NCBI RefSeq assembly: GCF_027533645.1 | Contig: NZ_JAQAGY010000015.1 | Span: 123,506-187,505 of the forward strand | Length of the DNA: 64,000 nucleotides | Source: Paenibacillus caseinilyticus | Lineage (GTDB): Bacteria; Bacillota; Bacilli; Paenibacillales; NBRC-103111 | Reading direction: 5' to 3' | Shown here: one piece after another, positions 50,503 through 58,753 of the stretch | Layout of the letters: every line of letters starts with the position of its first letter | Numbering within the stretch: the first letter of the stretch is position 1 | Made by a program: the position numbers and the translations under genes | Notes under the pieces: generated by a model | Seen by the model: only the letters and a program-made list of their open reading frames with translations | What the model was told of the DNA's origin: nothing | Databases searched by the model: none

Positions 50503-51282
50503 TCAAGACCCCGTCGAACGGTAGTGTCGCACCCCGAACCGCCAGGCGAGAAGGCAGGGCAGGAGGAACAGCACGCTCGCCAGCGGCATCAGCATGTAGA
50601 GGATCGCGCTTCCCTGCGCCCGGTCCAGGATATAGAGCAGCGGCAGGTAGCTCACGCAGCCGAACGGGATGATGAACGTGAAGAAGCGCGTCACCCACTT
50701 CTGGTAGATGTTCAGAGGGTACTGCGCCATCTCGCGGCCTCCGTCGGTGAAGATATTGGCGACCTCCAGCCCCTGGATGGTCCAGAAGCACAACGTCGCG
50801 GCCAGGATATAGATGCCGGTGAAGATGAGCACGCCCCCAGCGATCATCAGCAGCAGGATCAGCACCTTGGCTGCCGTCCAGGCAATGGTCAGGCCGCTCA
50901 CCGCCCAGACGAGGACGACCGCGCTCTGGACAATGCGGCCGCACCTCGTGAACTCGAAGCGGGAGCCGAGCACCTGCATCGCCGTGCTCCGCGGCCGCAC
51001 CAGCAGCCGGTCGAACTCGCCGCCGGCCACCAGGGACGAGAATGCGTCGAAGCCGCGGGCGAAGCACTCGCTGAGCGAGAAGGCCATGTGGATCACGGCG
51101 AAGCAGAGCGCCGCTTCGTAGAAGCTCCACCCCTGCAGCTGCCCGAAGCGTTCGAACATCAGGTAGAGTCCCGCGAAGACGGAGAACGGGATGAAGAACT
51201 GTCCGAACGTCAGCAGCCAGAAGGACGTGCGGTACTGCAGCTGCGATCGGAAGAGAAGCGACATATAGCGAAAATAGATCAT
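50503..51282 (-). CDS. ABC-2 type permease (DUF990 family), second subunit
   Basis: This 259-aa protein has six hydrophobic segments and matches the ABC-2 permease family formerly called DUF990 (start YFRYMSLLFRSQLQYRTSFW). In such exporters two different permeases pair with one ATPase. Known systems export toxic compounds such as viologens or are linked to the cell envelope. Its ribosome site GGAGG lies 6-7 bases before the ATG and within 5 bases of the preceding stop, so it is translated from the same message as the first permease. Confidence 0.85.
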   Translation of the reverse strand: MIYFRYMSLLFRSQLQYRTSFWLLTFGQFFIPFSVFAGLYLMFERFGQLQGWSFYEAALCFAVIHMAFSLSECFARGFDAFSSLVAGGEFDRLLVRPRSTAMQVLGSRFEFTRCGRIVQSAVVLVWAVSGLTIAWTAAKVLILLLMIAGGVLIFTGIYILAATLCFWTIQGLEVANIFTDGGREMAQYPLNIYQKWVTRFFTFIIPFGCVSYLPLLYILDRAQGSAILYMLMPLASVLFLLPCLLAWRFGVRHYRSTGS

Positions 51283-51286
51283 ACGG

Positions 51287-52090
51287 TTATCCTCCTTGTA
51301 CGACGACTTGCCGGAGCGCCCGCCGCAGGGCCCAGCGTCCGAAGCCCACGAGGAGAGCGAGCCAGCCCAGCTGGACTAGAATGCCCCAGAGCGCTTCCTG
51401 CTGCGCGATGTGTCCGGTGTAGACCCGGAACGGAAGGTCCGAAGCCCACCGGAACGGCAGGGCGTAGGTCACCTTCTGCAGCCACAGCGGCATGAGCGGC
51501 ACCGGGAGGACCATCCCCGCGAAGAATTCGCCGGCCACGGCGATGAGGATCGTCGAGCCTGTCGGGGACAGCGTCCAGAAGACCGAGATGTAGATCAGCA
51601 TGGAGATGGCGACAATGAGCAGCAGTCCCAGCGTAAGCGTGACCACGAACAAGGCCAAGGCGGCGAGGGATGCGGGCGGGCGCATGCGGTAGGGCTCCGG
51701 CAGGAAGAGCACGACGAGCAGGATCGGAAAACAGCGGAGAAGCGCGCTCGACAGCCGCTGGGCCAGCAGTTTGGCGAACCAGAACGGATAGAGCCCGCAC
51801 GGCCTGCACAGCTCGTAGGCGATGTTGCCGCCCGTGATGAGCTGGAAGATTTCGTTGTCGCGGAACCAGAGCATGATGAAGGCGAGGAAGATTTGCTGCA
51901 GCCAGATGTAAGCGGTGAGATCCTCGAGGGACATCGGGGCCTTCACCGTGCTGCCGCTGTAGAAAGCAACGAAGATCATAATAAAGATCAGGCCGAAGAA
52001 CAGCTGCGTCGCAATACCGGCCAGAGCGGCCGCCCGGTACTGCAGGCCGTTCAAGAACCGCATCCTGCATACGGAGATATAGGCCTTCAT
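51287..52090 (-). CDS. ABC-2 type permease (DUF990 family), first subunit
   Basis: This 267-aa permease has six hydrophobic segments and the DUF990-like start KAYISVCRMRFLNGLQYRAA. It pairs with the second permease downstream. The ATG at 52090 overlaps the ATPase stop as ATGA, so translation is coupled. The longer frame upstream of this ATG is antisense-like Arg/Gly-rich sequence and is not used. The exported compound is unknown. Confidence 0.85.
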   Translation of the reverse strand: MKAYISVCRMRFLNGLQYRAAALAGIATQLFFGLIFIMIFVAFYSGSTVKAPMSLEDLTAYIWLQQIFLAFIMLWFRDNEIFQLITGGNIAYELCRPCGLYPFWFAKLLAQRLSSALLRCFPILLVVLFLPEPYRMRPPASLAALALFVVTLTLGLLLIVAISMLIYISVFWTLSPTGSTILIAVAGEFFAGMVLPVPLMPLWLQKVTYALPFRWASDLPFRVYTGHIAQQEALWGILVQLGWLALLVGFGRWALRRALRQVVVQGG

Positions 52091-53094
52091 ATCTGGTGCT
52101 CCCGGTACAGCTGGACGATCATTTCGTCCACGGACTTCGTCTCCACCGCCACATCGAGCAGCTCCACCTGCTCGGAGAGGCTTGTGATCACTTGACCGAT
52201 GCGGGTCCGCTCCGTGTCCATGCTGTAGACCGCACGCTCCGCCGTCCATGACAGGCAGACCGTGCCGGGAATATCGACGGGCTCGGCGTGCGCCCGGTAC
52301 TCCGCGGTCAGCGTCTGCTGCGTGCCGAACCGGCTGCGCAGCTCGCCCATGGTTCCGTCGTAGAGCAGCGAGCCTTTGCCGATCATGAGGATCCGGCCGG
52401 CGAGCGCTTCGATGTCGCTCATATCATGGGTCGTCAGGATGACGGTCACTCCTTTCTCCCGGTTCACCGTGCGGATGAAATCCCGCACGGCGATCTTGCT
52501 TACGGCATCGAGCCCGATCGTCGGCTCGTCGAGGAACAGGATCTCGGGGTCGTGCAGGAGAGAAGCCGAGATCTCGCAGCGCATACGCTGGCCGAGGCTC
52601 AGCTGCCGGACGGGCGTATGCAGCAGGCCCGCAAGCCCCAAGGTTTCGGTCAGCATGATCAGATTGGAACGGTAGGCATCGGGATGGATCCGGTAGATGT
52701 CCCTCAGCATTTCGAAGGAATCGATGACAGGCACATCCCACCACAGCTGGGACCGCTGTCCGAATACGACCCCGATATGCCGGACATAGTCAACCCTGTC
52801 CTGCCAGGGCGTATAGCCCATAATGGTGCACGATCCCCTGTCGGGAACGAGGATGCCGCTCATGATTTTGATCGTCGTGGACTTCCCCGCTCCGTTCGGC
52901 CCGATATATCCCACAATATCGCCCTGCCGAATCTCAAAGTTGATCCCCTTCAGCGCCTCCACTATCGTATACTCGCGTGCCCATAACGCTTTCAGTGCCT
53001 GGCCCAGCCCCGGCGCGCGCTTCGCCACTCGGAACGACTTGCCTAAGTCCTTCACGGATATCACTGCCGGTCTTTCCTTGGGTATACTGATCAT
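52087..53094 (-). CDS. ABC exporter ATPase
   Basis: This 335-aa ATPase has the Walker A motif GPNGAGKST, the signature LSLGQRMRCE, Walker B ILFLDEPTIGLD and the switch His in LTTHDMSD. Residues 245-335 form a C-terminal extension common in the NatA-like and drug-exporter ATPases that serve ABC-2 permeases. The start MISIPKE has AAGGAGGT about 7 bases upstream. It is the first gene of a three-gene operon with the two DUF990 permeases. It is preceded by a 550-base gap with a possible promoter on both strands. Confidence 0.92.
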   Translation of the reverse strand: MISIPKERPAVISVKDLGKSFRVAKRAPGLGQALKALWAREYTIVEALKGINFEIRQGDIVGYIGPNGAGKSTTIKIMSGILVPDRGSCTIMGYTPWQDRVDYVRHIGVVFGQRSQLWWDVPVIDSFEMLRDIYRIHPDAYRSNLIMLTETLGLAGLLHTPVRQLSLGQRMRCEISASLLHDPEILFLDEPTIGLDAVSKIAVRDFIRTVNREKGVTVILTTHDMSDIEALAGRILMIGKGSLLYDGTMGELRSRFGTQQTLTAEYRAHAEPVDIPGTVCLSWTAERAVYSMDTERTRIGQVITSLSEQVELLDVAVETKSVDEMIVQLYREHQI

Positions 53095-53163
53095 CCGAAT
53101 AACCTCCTTCAGCCGATTGGTTTTGCAGCACAAAGAAATATATCCAAATTTCGAAAAAAAGTA

Positions 53164-53405
53164 TAGACTTAACCTTTTCTGGATGTTATAATACTATTAT
53201 AGAGATTAAGCAGCTAGATATTAGCGAAGGGTTGCCAGTTTTCTTCTTTACGGAACCCACATCGTTTTTTACTTCTTTTTCAACTCGTATCGTTCGTGAG
53301 TGTTGGTCATTCGCATAAGGCGACTATTACTCGTTTTTATTTTTTTGTTTGTGTATATAGTAATCCGAACATCTGTTACCCAACAGTCGTTCGGATTTTT
53401 TGGTA
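53164..53405 (+). ncRNA. Possible small RNA (promoter plus terminator, no gene)
   Basis: TAGACT and TATAAT at 53164-53169 and 53187-53192, with a 17-bp spacer, form a candidate promoter. A strong terminator lies at 53362-53401: stem AATCCGAAC/GTTCGGATT with an inner CTGTT/AACAG, followed by TTTTGG. The transcript of about 200 bases has no good reading frame with a ribosome site; a hydrophobic GTG frame from 53300 runs past the terminator and is not believed. TATAATACTATTATA is a palindrome and could also serve the ABC operon on the other strand. The direction and length are inferred. Confidence 0.4.
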
Positions 53406-53643
53406 TTTCACTCGTGTTGATCGTTCACGCCTTCCTGCGTACGATGTTCCCCGCTTCCCTTCCAACCTGCGCCGATAGGACGAACACCGAATGGGGGCCT
53501 CCTTCCCCCACAGGATTCCCACATATTAAAAAGGGCAGCGGCTGCTCCGGACGCATACCACGTCCAGCCTGCCACTGCCTTATTGAGTTGTCTTGCCGTG
53601 TTAGGGGAAGAACCTCCCCCTTCTGATCCCAGCTTCGATCCGG

Positions 53644-54339
53644 TCAAACCAAAAACCGGTACCCCGATCCCCACACCGTACCGATATACTGCGGTTTGGA
53701 TGGGTTCTCCTCGATTTTCTCCCGGATTCTGGCGATATGTACCGTTACGGTAGAAGCATCGCCCAGCGCATCCATCCCCCAGATCCGCTCGAAGAGCTCC
53801 GACTTGCCGAACACCCGGTTGGGATGCTGGAAGAGAAACCAGAGCAAGTCGAATTCCTTTTGGGTCAGGGGCACCTCGCCCCCGTTCACCAATACCCTCC
53901 GCGCATCCTTGTGAATTTCGAGGCCGCGGACCTGCAGCTTCGCCTCAGTCTGCTCTTTGCCATAACGCGCTTTCATGCGTTCGAACTTGGTCAGATGGGC
54001 ATTCACCCGAGCGACCAGTTCACCCGAACTGAACGGCTTCGTGATATAATCATCCGCTCCAAGGCCGAGACCGTTGATTTTATAAATTTCCTCCGCTCTC
54101 GCCGATACAAGAAGCACGGGAATATCATCCTTCTCGCGAATCGCTTTCAGTACTTCAAACCCGTCCATGCCCGGCAGCATAATGTCCAGGATAACGAGTT
54201 CGAACTTCTCTTCCGCGAGAGCCTTCAACCCGGCCAGACCGTTGCTAACGATCCGGACCGTGTAACCGCTCAGCTCCAGGTAATCCCGCTGCAGATCGGC
54301 AATGCTCTGATCGTCTTCCACAATAAGTATCCTCTTCAT
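53644..54339 (-). CDS. OmpR-family response regulator
   Basis: This 231-aa regulator has a receiver domain at 1-115 (acidic pair in ILIVEDD, phospho-Asp in VILDIMLPGMDGF, Lys in YITKPFSS) and an OmpR-type winged helix at about 135-230 (PLTQKEFDLLWFLFQHPNRV, then TVHIARIREKIEENPSKPQY). It is the last gene of the five-gene operon and follows the kinase gene by 26 bases. The ATG has GTGGAGGG about 7 bases upstream. It probably binds the direct repeats at the operon promoter. Confidence 0.94.
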   Translation of the reverse strand: MKRILIVEDDQSIADLQRDYLELSGYTVRIVSNGLAGLKALAEEKFELVILDIMLPGMDGFEVLKAIREKDDIPVLLVSARAEEIYKINGLGLGADDYITKPFSSGELVARVNAHLTKFERMKARYGKEQTEAKLQVRGLEIHKDARRVLVNGGEVPLTQKEFDLLWFLFQHPNRVFGKSELFERIWGMDALGDASTVTVHIARIREKIEENPSKPQYIGTVWGSGYRFLV

Positions 54340-54365
54340 CCTGCCCTCCACCACCGCTATCCTTT

Positions 54366-55799
54366 CTATCCCTTCTTCAAAGAAATCATTACCCGGGTTC
54401 CTTCCCCGGCAGCGCTTCTCGCCCATATCTTCCCGTCGTGCCCCTCCACAATCTGCTTCGCGATGGCCAGGCCCAGTCCGCTGCCGTCCGCACTCTTGCG
54501 GGAAGCGTCCACCCGGTAGAACCGCTCGAAGATATGCGGCAGGTCCGGCTCGGGGATCCCCTGGCCGTTGTCGCTGATTTCGATAATGGCCGAGGTTCGG
54601 GTCTCCCTGAGGAGGATCGCCACCCTGCCATCCGCCGGCTCCACATATTTGGCCGCATTGTCCAGAATGTTCTGGACAACCCGCTTCATCCTTTCGCGAT
54701 CTATGGATACGAGGACGGGCGCCTCCAGCTCGCTGCTTAGCTCCAGGCGGATGCCGGCCCGCTCAAACTCATATTGATAGTCCGACGCGCAGTCCTCGAA
54801 GTAGTCCGCCAGATCCGTCTTCTCGAAGTGGTACGGCAGCTTGTTCAGATCCAGCTTGGAGTACAGGAGAAGATCGTCGATCATCGTATTGACGAGCACG
54901 GCCTTCGAGCGGGCGGTCTCCAGATAAGCTTCCATTTTCTCCGGCGTCTTCGCCACCCCGTCCATAATGCCTTCGATATATCCTTTAATGGAAGTAACCG
55001 GCGTCTTCAGGTCATGAGAGATGCTGGACACGAGGAAGCTCCGGTTTTCATCGTATTTTTGCTGCAGATAGATGGACTCCTTAAGCTTGATACGCATGAG
55101 TTCGAGCGTTCGGCACAGCTCCCGCACCTCATCGTCGCCCTCCTCCGCAATCCCGAAGTCCAAATCGCCCTGGCTGATCTTCACGGCGGCACTCCTGAGC
55201 CTGGAGACCGGAATCATGATTCCGCGGGAGAACCGGTACGATACCCAGAAGTTCGATACCAAGAAAACCACCAGGAAAAAGAGGATCGTAAACAGGCCAA
55301 GCAGTATGTAAAAGCCCCTATGGAGCTCTATTGGCGCAAGCAGCAGCAGAACCCCTTCATCGCCGGAAGGAAGCTTGTAAGCCGTCCGGGCGAACATATA
55401 CGTCCGGCCGTCAAGCTCCAGGGTATCCTGATCCGGCTCCCCGCTCGTCAGCATCAGGCTTTTTTCGATGTCGAGCTCGCTGAACGGTTTGGTGGAATAC
55501 AATACCTTTCGATTCTGCATAAGGACGGCCTGGGCACCGAGTGCCGTCACCCGGTCCGATAGCTCCTGCTGGTACCGCGGGTCAAGCAGCTGCTCGAACT
55601 CGGTGGACAAGGCTTCCCGCTTGATCTCGCTGATGCCCGTCCTGACCTCGTAGACCCGCTGCCACTCCTGAATATAGGCATCGCGTCCGAAGACGTTCGA
55701 ATAAGCGGCAACAAAGATAATGACCGCCAGCACCGTCAAGCCGATGGACAGCAGGACAGCCAGCGCATTCATCATGAAAAAGCGTTTGGTTAAATGCAT
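54366..55799 (-). CDS. Membrane histidine kinase (HAMP-HisKA-HATPase)
   Basis: This 477-aa kinase has two transmembrane segments (about 12-35 and 165-187) with an extracellular part of about 130 residues between them. A HAMP domain follows (190-240), then HisKA with SSISHDLKTPVTSIKGYIEG (phospho-acceptor His) and an ATPase domain with NILDNAAKYVE, ISDNGQGIPEP and GSGLGLAIAKQIVEGH. It is the classical sensor partner of the response regulator that follows. Its gene follows the ABC-2 permease gene by 12 bases, so sensing is linked to the transport of something across the membrane. Confidence 0.94.
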   Translation of the reverse strand: MHLTKRFFMMNALAVLLSIGLTVLAVIIFVAAYSNVFGRDAYIQEWQRVYEVRTGISEIKREALSTEFEQLLDPRYQQELSDRVTALGAQAVLMQNRKVLYSTKPFSELDIEKSLMLTSGEPDQDTLELDGRTYMFARTAYKLPSGDEGVLLLLAPIELHRGFYILLGLFTILFFLVVFLVSNFWVSYRFSRGIMIPVSRLRSAAVKISQGDLDFGIAEEGDDEVRELCRTLELMRIKLKESIYLQQKYDENRSFLVSSISHDLKTPVTSIKGYIEGIMDGVAKTPEKMEAYLETARSKAVLVNTMIDDLLLYSKLDLNKLPYHFEKTDLADYFEDCASDYQYEFERAGIRLELSSELEAPVLVSIDRERMKRVVQNILDNAAKYVEPADGRVAILLRETRTSAIIEISDNGQGIPEPDLPHIFERFYRVDASRKSADGSGLGLAIAKQIVEGHDGKIWARSAAGEGTRVMISLKKG

Positions 55800-55811
55800 G
55801 GAGATCCCTCT

Positions 55812-56564
55812 CTATAGATCCTTGCTGTCGAACAGGTAGTAGCCTGCCGCAAATAACATGATACCACAACCCGACATGATCAAGAGCTGGCGGACAATTT
55901 TGAGCATATTCATCGATTCCGAAATCCAAAGCGTGTACCAGTCAAACATCGATGTAATAAAGAAACTCGAATAACTTGAAAATACGATGCCTAAGAAGTT
56001 AAGCCCCACGAAAGCGATAATGGCAAGAAAGAACACGGCCAATCCGCCCCGAAGAAGATTGGACAGCAGGACAACCAGCAGCGAGAACACGAACACAGGA
56101 AAAAACGTCGCCATATACGACAAAACGACCCGCACGACCCCCATCAGGCTCGCGGACGACATATTAAACAGGAACCCGGCCAGCAGCGAGAGCACCATGA
56201 CGAACACCAGGTTCGCCGCAATGAACAACGCCAGATTCAGAACCTTGGCGCTGAACACGCCAAAACGGGATACGGGCCGGGTCAGCGTGATCTTCATCGT
56301 ATTCGACGAAAATTCGCCGCTGAACATATCGATCGCCACAAAGGTGGCAAACAGCGGAAGAATCGTGTAGGTAAAAATCGTCAACACCACGAATGGAAAT
56401 TCCGTGCTGCCCACCACTCTCAGTCCGAGACCGTGCTTGATCGTCGTTACGGCAAGTTGTCCGACCACGACGGCGAGGATGGACAAGATGACGGCCGCGA
56501 TCAATTTTTTCTTTTTGAGCAGCTTGACGGCTTCATTGAGGAACGCCGCTTTAAATCCTGCCAT
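55812..56564 (-). CDS. ABC-2 type permease
   Basis: This 250-aa protein has six hydrophobic segments and an N-terminal cytoplasmic helix (FKAAFLNEAVKLLKKKKLIA), the common start of ABC-2 permeases. Together with the ATPase upstream it should form an exporter, perhaps of an antibiotic or signal peptide. Its ATG is inside the end of the ATPase gene (14-base overlap), with GAGGTGG about 7 bases upstream. The earlier in-frame region is not used. Confidence 0.88.
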   Translation of the reverse strand: MAGFKAAFLNEAVKLLKKKKLIAAVILSILAVVVGQLAVTTIKHGLGLRVVGSTEFPFVVLTIFTYTILPLFATFVAIDMFSGEFSSNTMKITLTRPVSRFGVFSAKVLNLALFIAANLVFVMVLSLLAGFLFNMSSASLMGVVRVVLSYMATFFPVFVFSLLVVLLSNLLRGGLAVFFLAIIAFVGLNFLGIVFSSYSSFFITSMFDWYTLWISESMNMLKIVRQLLIMSGCGIMLFAAGYYLFDSKDL

Positions 56565-57276
56565 TGCGGTCCACCTCGCTAACAAAGTAATTCTCAAGAG
56601 AAGAATAATTCGAAAGAATGTTCCGGGTGTAATCCACATTAACCAGCTTCCCGCCGTACACCACACCGATTCGGGTACAGGTGAGCTCCACGTCATGGAT
56701 CAAATGGCTGGAAATAAAAAAGGTCGTGCCCTCCTCGCCGGAGAGCTGCTTGATCAGCCTGCGCATCTCGAGCATTCCCTCGACATCGAGTCCATTCAGG
56801 GGCTCGTCGAGAATGAGCAGCTTCGGCTTCGACAGAATCGCCGCCGCAATGCCCAGTCTTTGCTTCATGCCGAGCGAGAACTTCCTGGATTTTTCATTCT
56901 TATATTTGGACATGCCGGTAATCTCGAGACATTCGTCGATTCTCCGCTGATCCACGTGCGGGTAAAACCTCGCAAACAGCTTGAGGTTGTCATTAGCCGT
57001 CAAATAAGGGTACGACTCCGCCGTCTCGATCATACAGCCCACATGCTTCATGGCGCCTACATAGTCTTCTTGGATGCTCGATCCAAATATCTTCACATCG
57101 CCGCGGTCCGGCTTCAGCAGTCCCGCCATCATCTTCATGGCTGTCGTCTTGCCCGCGCCATTGGGGCCCAGGAAGCCGAAAATATCGCCCTGATCGATCT
57201 CCAGATTCAAATCGCTGATCCCCCGGCCGTTCAGGTACATCTTGGTCAGCCCGGTGATTTCGATCGCTTTACTCAT
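56551..57276 (-). CDS. ABC transporter ATPase
   Basis: This 241-aa ATPase has Walker A GPNGAGKTTA, signature SLGMKQRLGIAAAI, Walker B LLILDEPLNGLD and switch His in ISSHLIHDVE. It resembles the bacitracin/lantibiotic-exporter group (BcrA-like). The start MSKAIEI has GAGAGG about 10 bases upstream; the longer frame is not used. It lies between the secreted protein gene (76-base gap) and the permease gene (overlap) in the five-gene operon. Confidence 0.93.
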   Translation of the reverse strand: MSKAIEITGLTKMYLNGRGISDLNLEIDQGDIFGFLGPNGAGKTTAMKMMAGLLKPDRGDVKIFGSSIQEDYVGAMKHVGCMIETAESYPYLTANDNLKLFARFYPHVDQRRIDECLEITGMSKYKNEKSRKFSLGMKQRLGIAAAILSKPKLLILDEPLNGLDVEGMLEMRRLIKQLSGEEGTTFFISSHLIHDVELTCTRIGVVYGGKLVNVDYTRNILSNYSSLENYFVSEVDRNGRI

Positions 57277-57352
57277 GGTTTGCAGCCTCTCTCCCCCACC
57301 AAAATGGTCAGGAAGCCGCAGCAGCGGCTTCCCTTCCCTCGGCTTTATTACT

Positions 57353-58624
57353 CTATTCCTCGAATACGCGGTTAAACTCACCATCTTCAAACGGGCGGTC
57401 ATTCTTGGACTGAGAGGAATGTTCATCCAAGATCTCGAGATTCAAATTCAGGTACATTTTACCCGAGCCGCTAGGCTGCAGCTGACCGTTCTCCTGCCCG
57501 CCCTTGGCGTTCTTATAAGTGAAGAATGAGTTACCCGATTGCGTCGGATTGTATTCAAAGGTAAAATTGTACGGATCGCCAAACTCGGCTTGGAATTCCG
57601 GCTTCACGGTTTCGGTATACTTGCCCGTTACTTTATCCTTGTCGACATTCAAGATTTGCAGGGTGCGCTCGCCGATTTTGACGAACTTGCCGTCTTTCTC
57701 CAGGACGATGGAGTTCTTATAGGTTCCGATATACTTCGTGCTGAAGCCGCTTTGACCCGTCACTTGCTCGACGGTTGCCCCCGTAAGGTCAGGCAGCACA
57801 ATCTTCGTCGTTCCTACGTTCGTGAGCTTCATCACCACATTGAGCGTAAGATCATGCGCTGTGCCGTTCTTGTCTTTGCCCGCCAGCACGATATCCCCCG
57901 TCACGCTCTCGAGCAATCCTGCCTTGTTCTCAATGGCGGTGCCGACCACTTTCTTCACATAAATATCGCTCTCGATCTCCGGCAGCTTGGTGTCTTTCGC
58001 CATGCGTCCCCGGTCGTTGATCATCTGCTTGATGCCGAAGGAAGAGACGGCATTCACTACCGCTGGCACCTGGGCCTCAGACAAGCTTCCCGAGTATACT
58101 CTTCCGCCGTCCGCATTTTCTTCCGCCTGCACATAGTCTTTGAGATTGCCGACCACCGCATCGACGATCCTCTCGATCTCCGGCGCGCCCTTCTCCTTGA
58201 ACGGACTTTTGAACTTGTCCGCCTGCCCCTGGTCTACGCCATCCGCGAATTCCGTGACGATATACTTGCCCTCATGGTCACTTTTCCAGATCGAGCGCTT
58301 AGGGTCGGTATACGAATAATTGGTTGATGTCTCGCCGCCCGAAAGCTGTGTTACCCTCGTGTTTTCAGATGCATGATTGGCGGTCTCTACTTTCTGGGAG
58401 GTGGACGCCTGGAACAGGATTTGACCGTTATCCTTCAGAGAAAACAATCCTTCCATCGTGTAGCTGCCAAGCCCCTGCTCCATCTGCGCGGCAGTGTTTT
58501 TGGCGGAGTTCTTCAACAGGTCATAACCGGAACCGAGCAGCGCATCGGCGAAGGCGGTGGATACGAAGACACAAGCTCCGACCGTAAATGAAAGTGCGGT
58601 CATCGTTTTTTTGTTCAGTTTCAT
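57353..58624 (-). CDS. Secreted protein at the head of an ABC/two-component operon
   Basis: This 423-aa exported protein has a signal peptide (residues 1-26, ending AFA) and a body with many beta strands and Ser/Thr-rich parts (MEQGLGSYTMEGLFSLKDNG near the start). There is no membrane anchor or lipobox. I do not recognise a named domain; similar proteins are commonly next to ABC exporters and OmpR/kinase pairs in Paenibacillus. The ATG has AAAGGAG about 9 bases upstream. It heads the operon, so it could be the substrate-binding, sensing or protective part of the system. Confidence 0.8.
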   Translation of the reverse strand: MKLNKKTMTALSFTVGACVFVSTAFADALLGSGYDLLKNSAKNTAAQMEQGLGSYTMEGLFSLKDNGQILFQASTSQKVETANHASENTRVTQLSGGETSTNYSYTDPKRSIWKSDHEGKYIVTEFADGVDQGQADKFKSPFKEKGAPEIERIVDAVVGNLKDYVQAEENADGGRVYSGSLSEAQVPAVVNAVSSFGIKQMINDRGRMAKDTKLPEIESDIYVKKVVGTAIENKAGLLESVTGDIVLAGKDKNGTAHDLTLNVVMKLTNVGTTKIVLPDLTGATVEQVTGQSGFSTKYIGTYKNSIVLEKDGKFVKIGERTLQILNVDKDKVTGKYTETVKPEFQAEFGDPYNFTFEYNPTQSGNSFFTYKNAKGGQENGQLQPSGSGKMYLNLNLEILDEHSSQSKNDRPFEDGEFNRVFEE

Positions 58625-58651
58625 GTTCGGATCTCCTTTAGTTCATATCGG

Positions 58652-58728
58652 GGAAACGTTTCCTTATCCCTCATTATAAAGGGGACCTATTGCATTTCTC
58701 TAACAAACTTATTAACAAATCATTAACT
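58652..58728 (-). promoter_or_regulatory. Operon promoter with three PhoP-like direct repeats
   Basis: On the minus strand a TATAAT (-10, at 58673-58678) lies 49 bases before the secreted-protein ATG. In its -35 region the plus strand shows CTAACA (58700), TTAACA (58712) and TTAACT (58723), starting 12 and 11 bases apart. This is the pattern of OmpR/PhoP-type binding sites. A perfect 12-bp palindrome GGAAACGTTTCC (58652-58663) lies just inside the transcribed leader. Self-regulation by the operon's own regulator is inferred. Confidence 0.65.
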
Positions 58729-58753
58729 CAGCGGAGCGGCGCTGCTTCCCGCT

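Noticed and set aside
53300..53626. A 108-residue hydrophobic-start frame
   Set aside because: GTG start without a ribosome site, and a strong terminator lies inside the frame.
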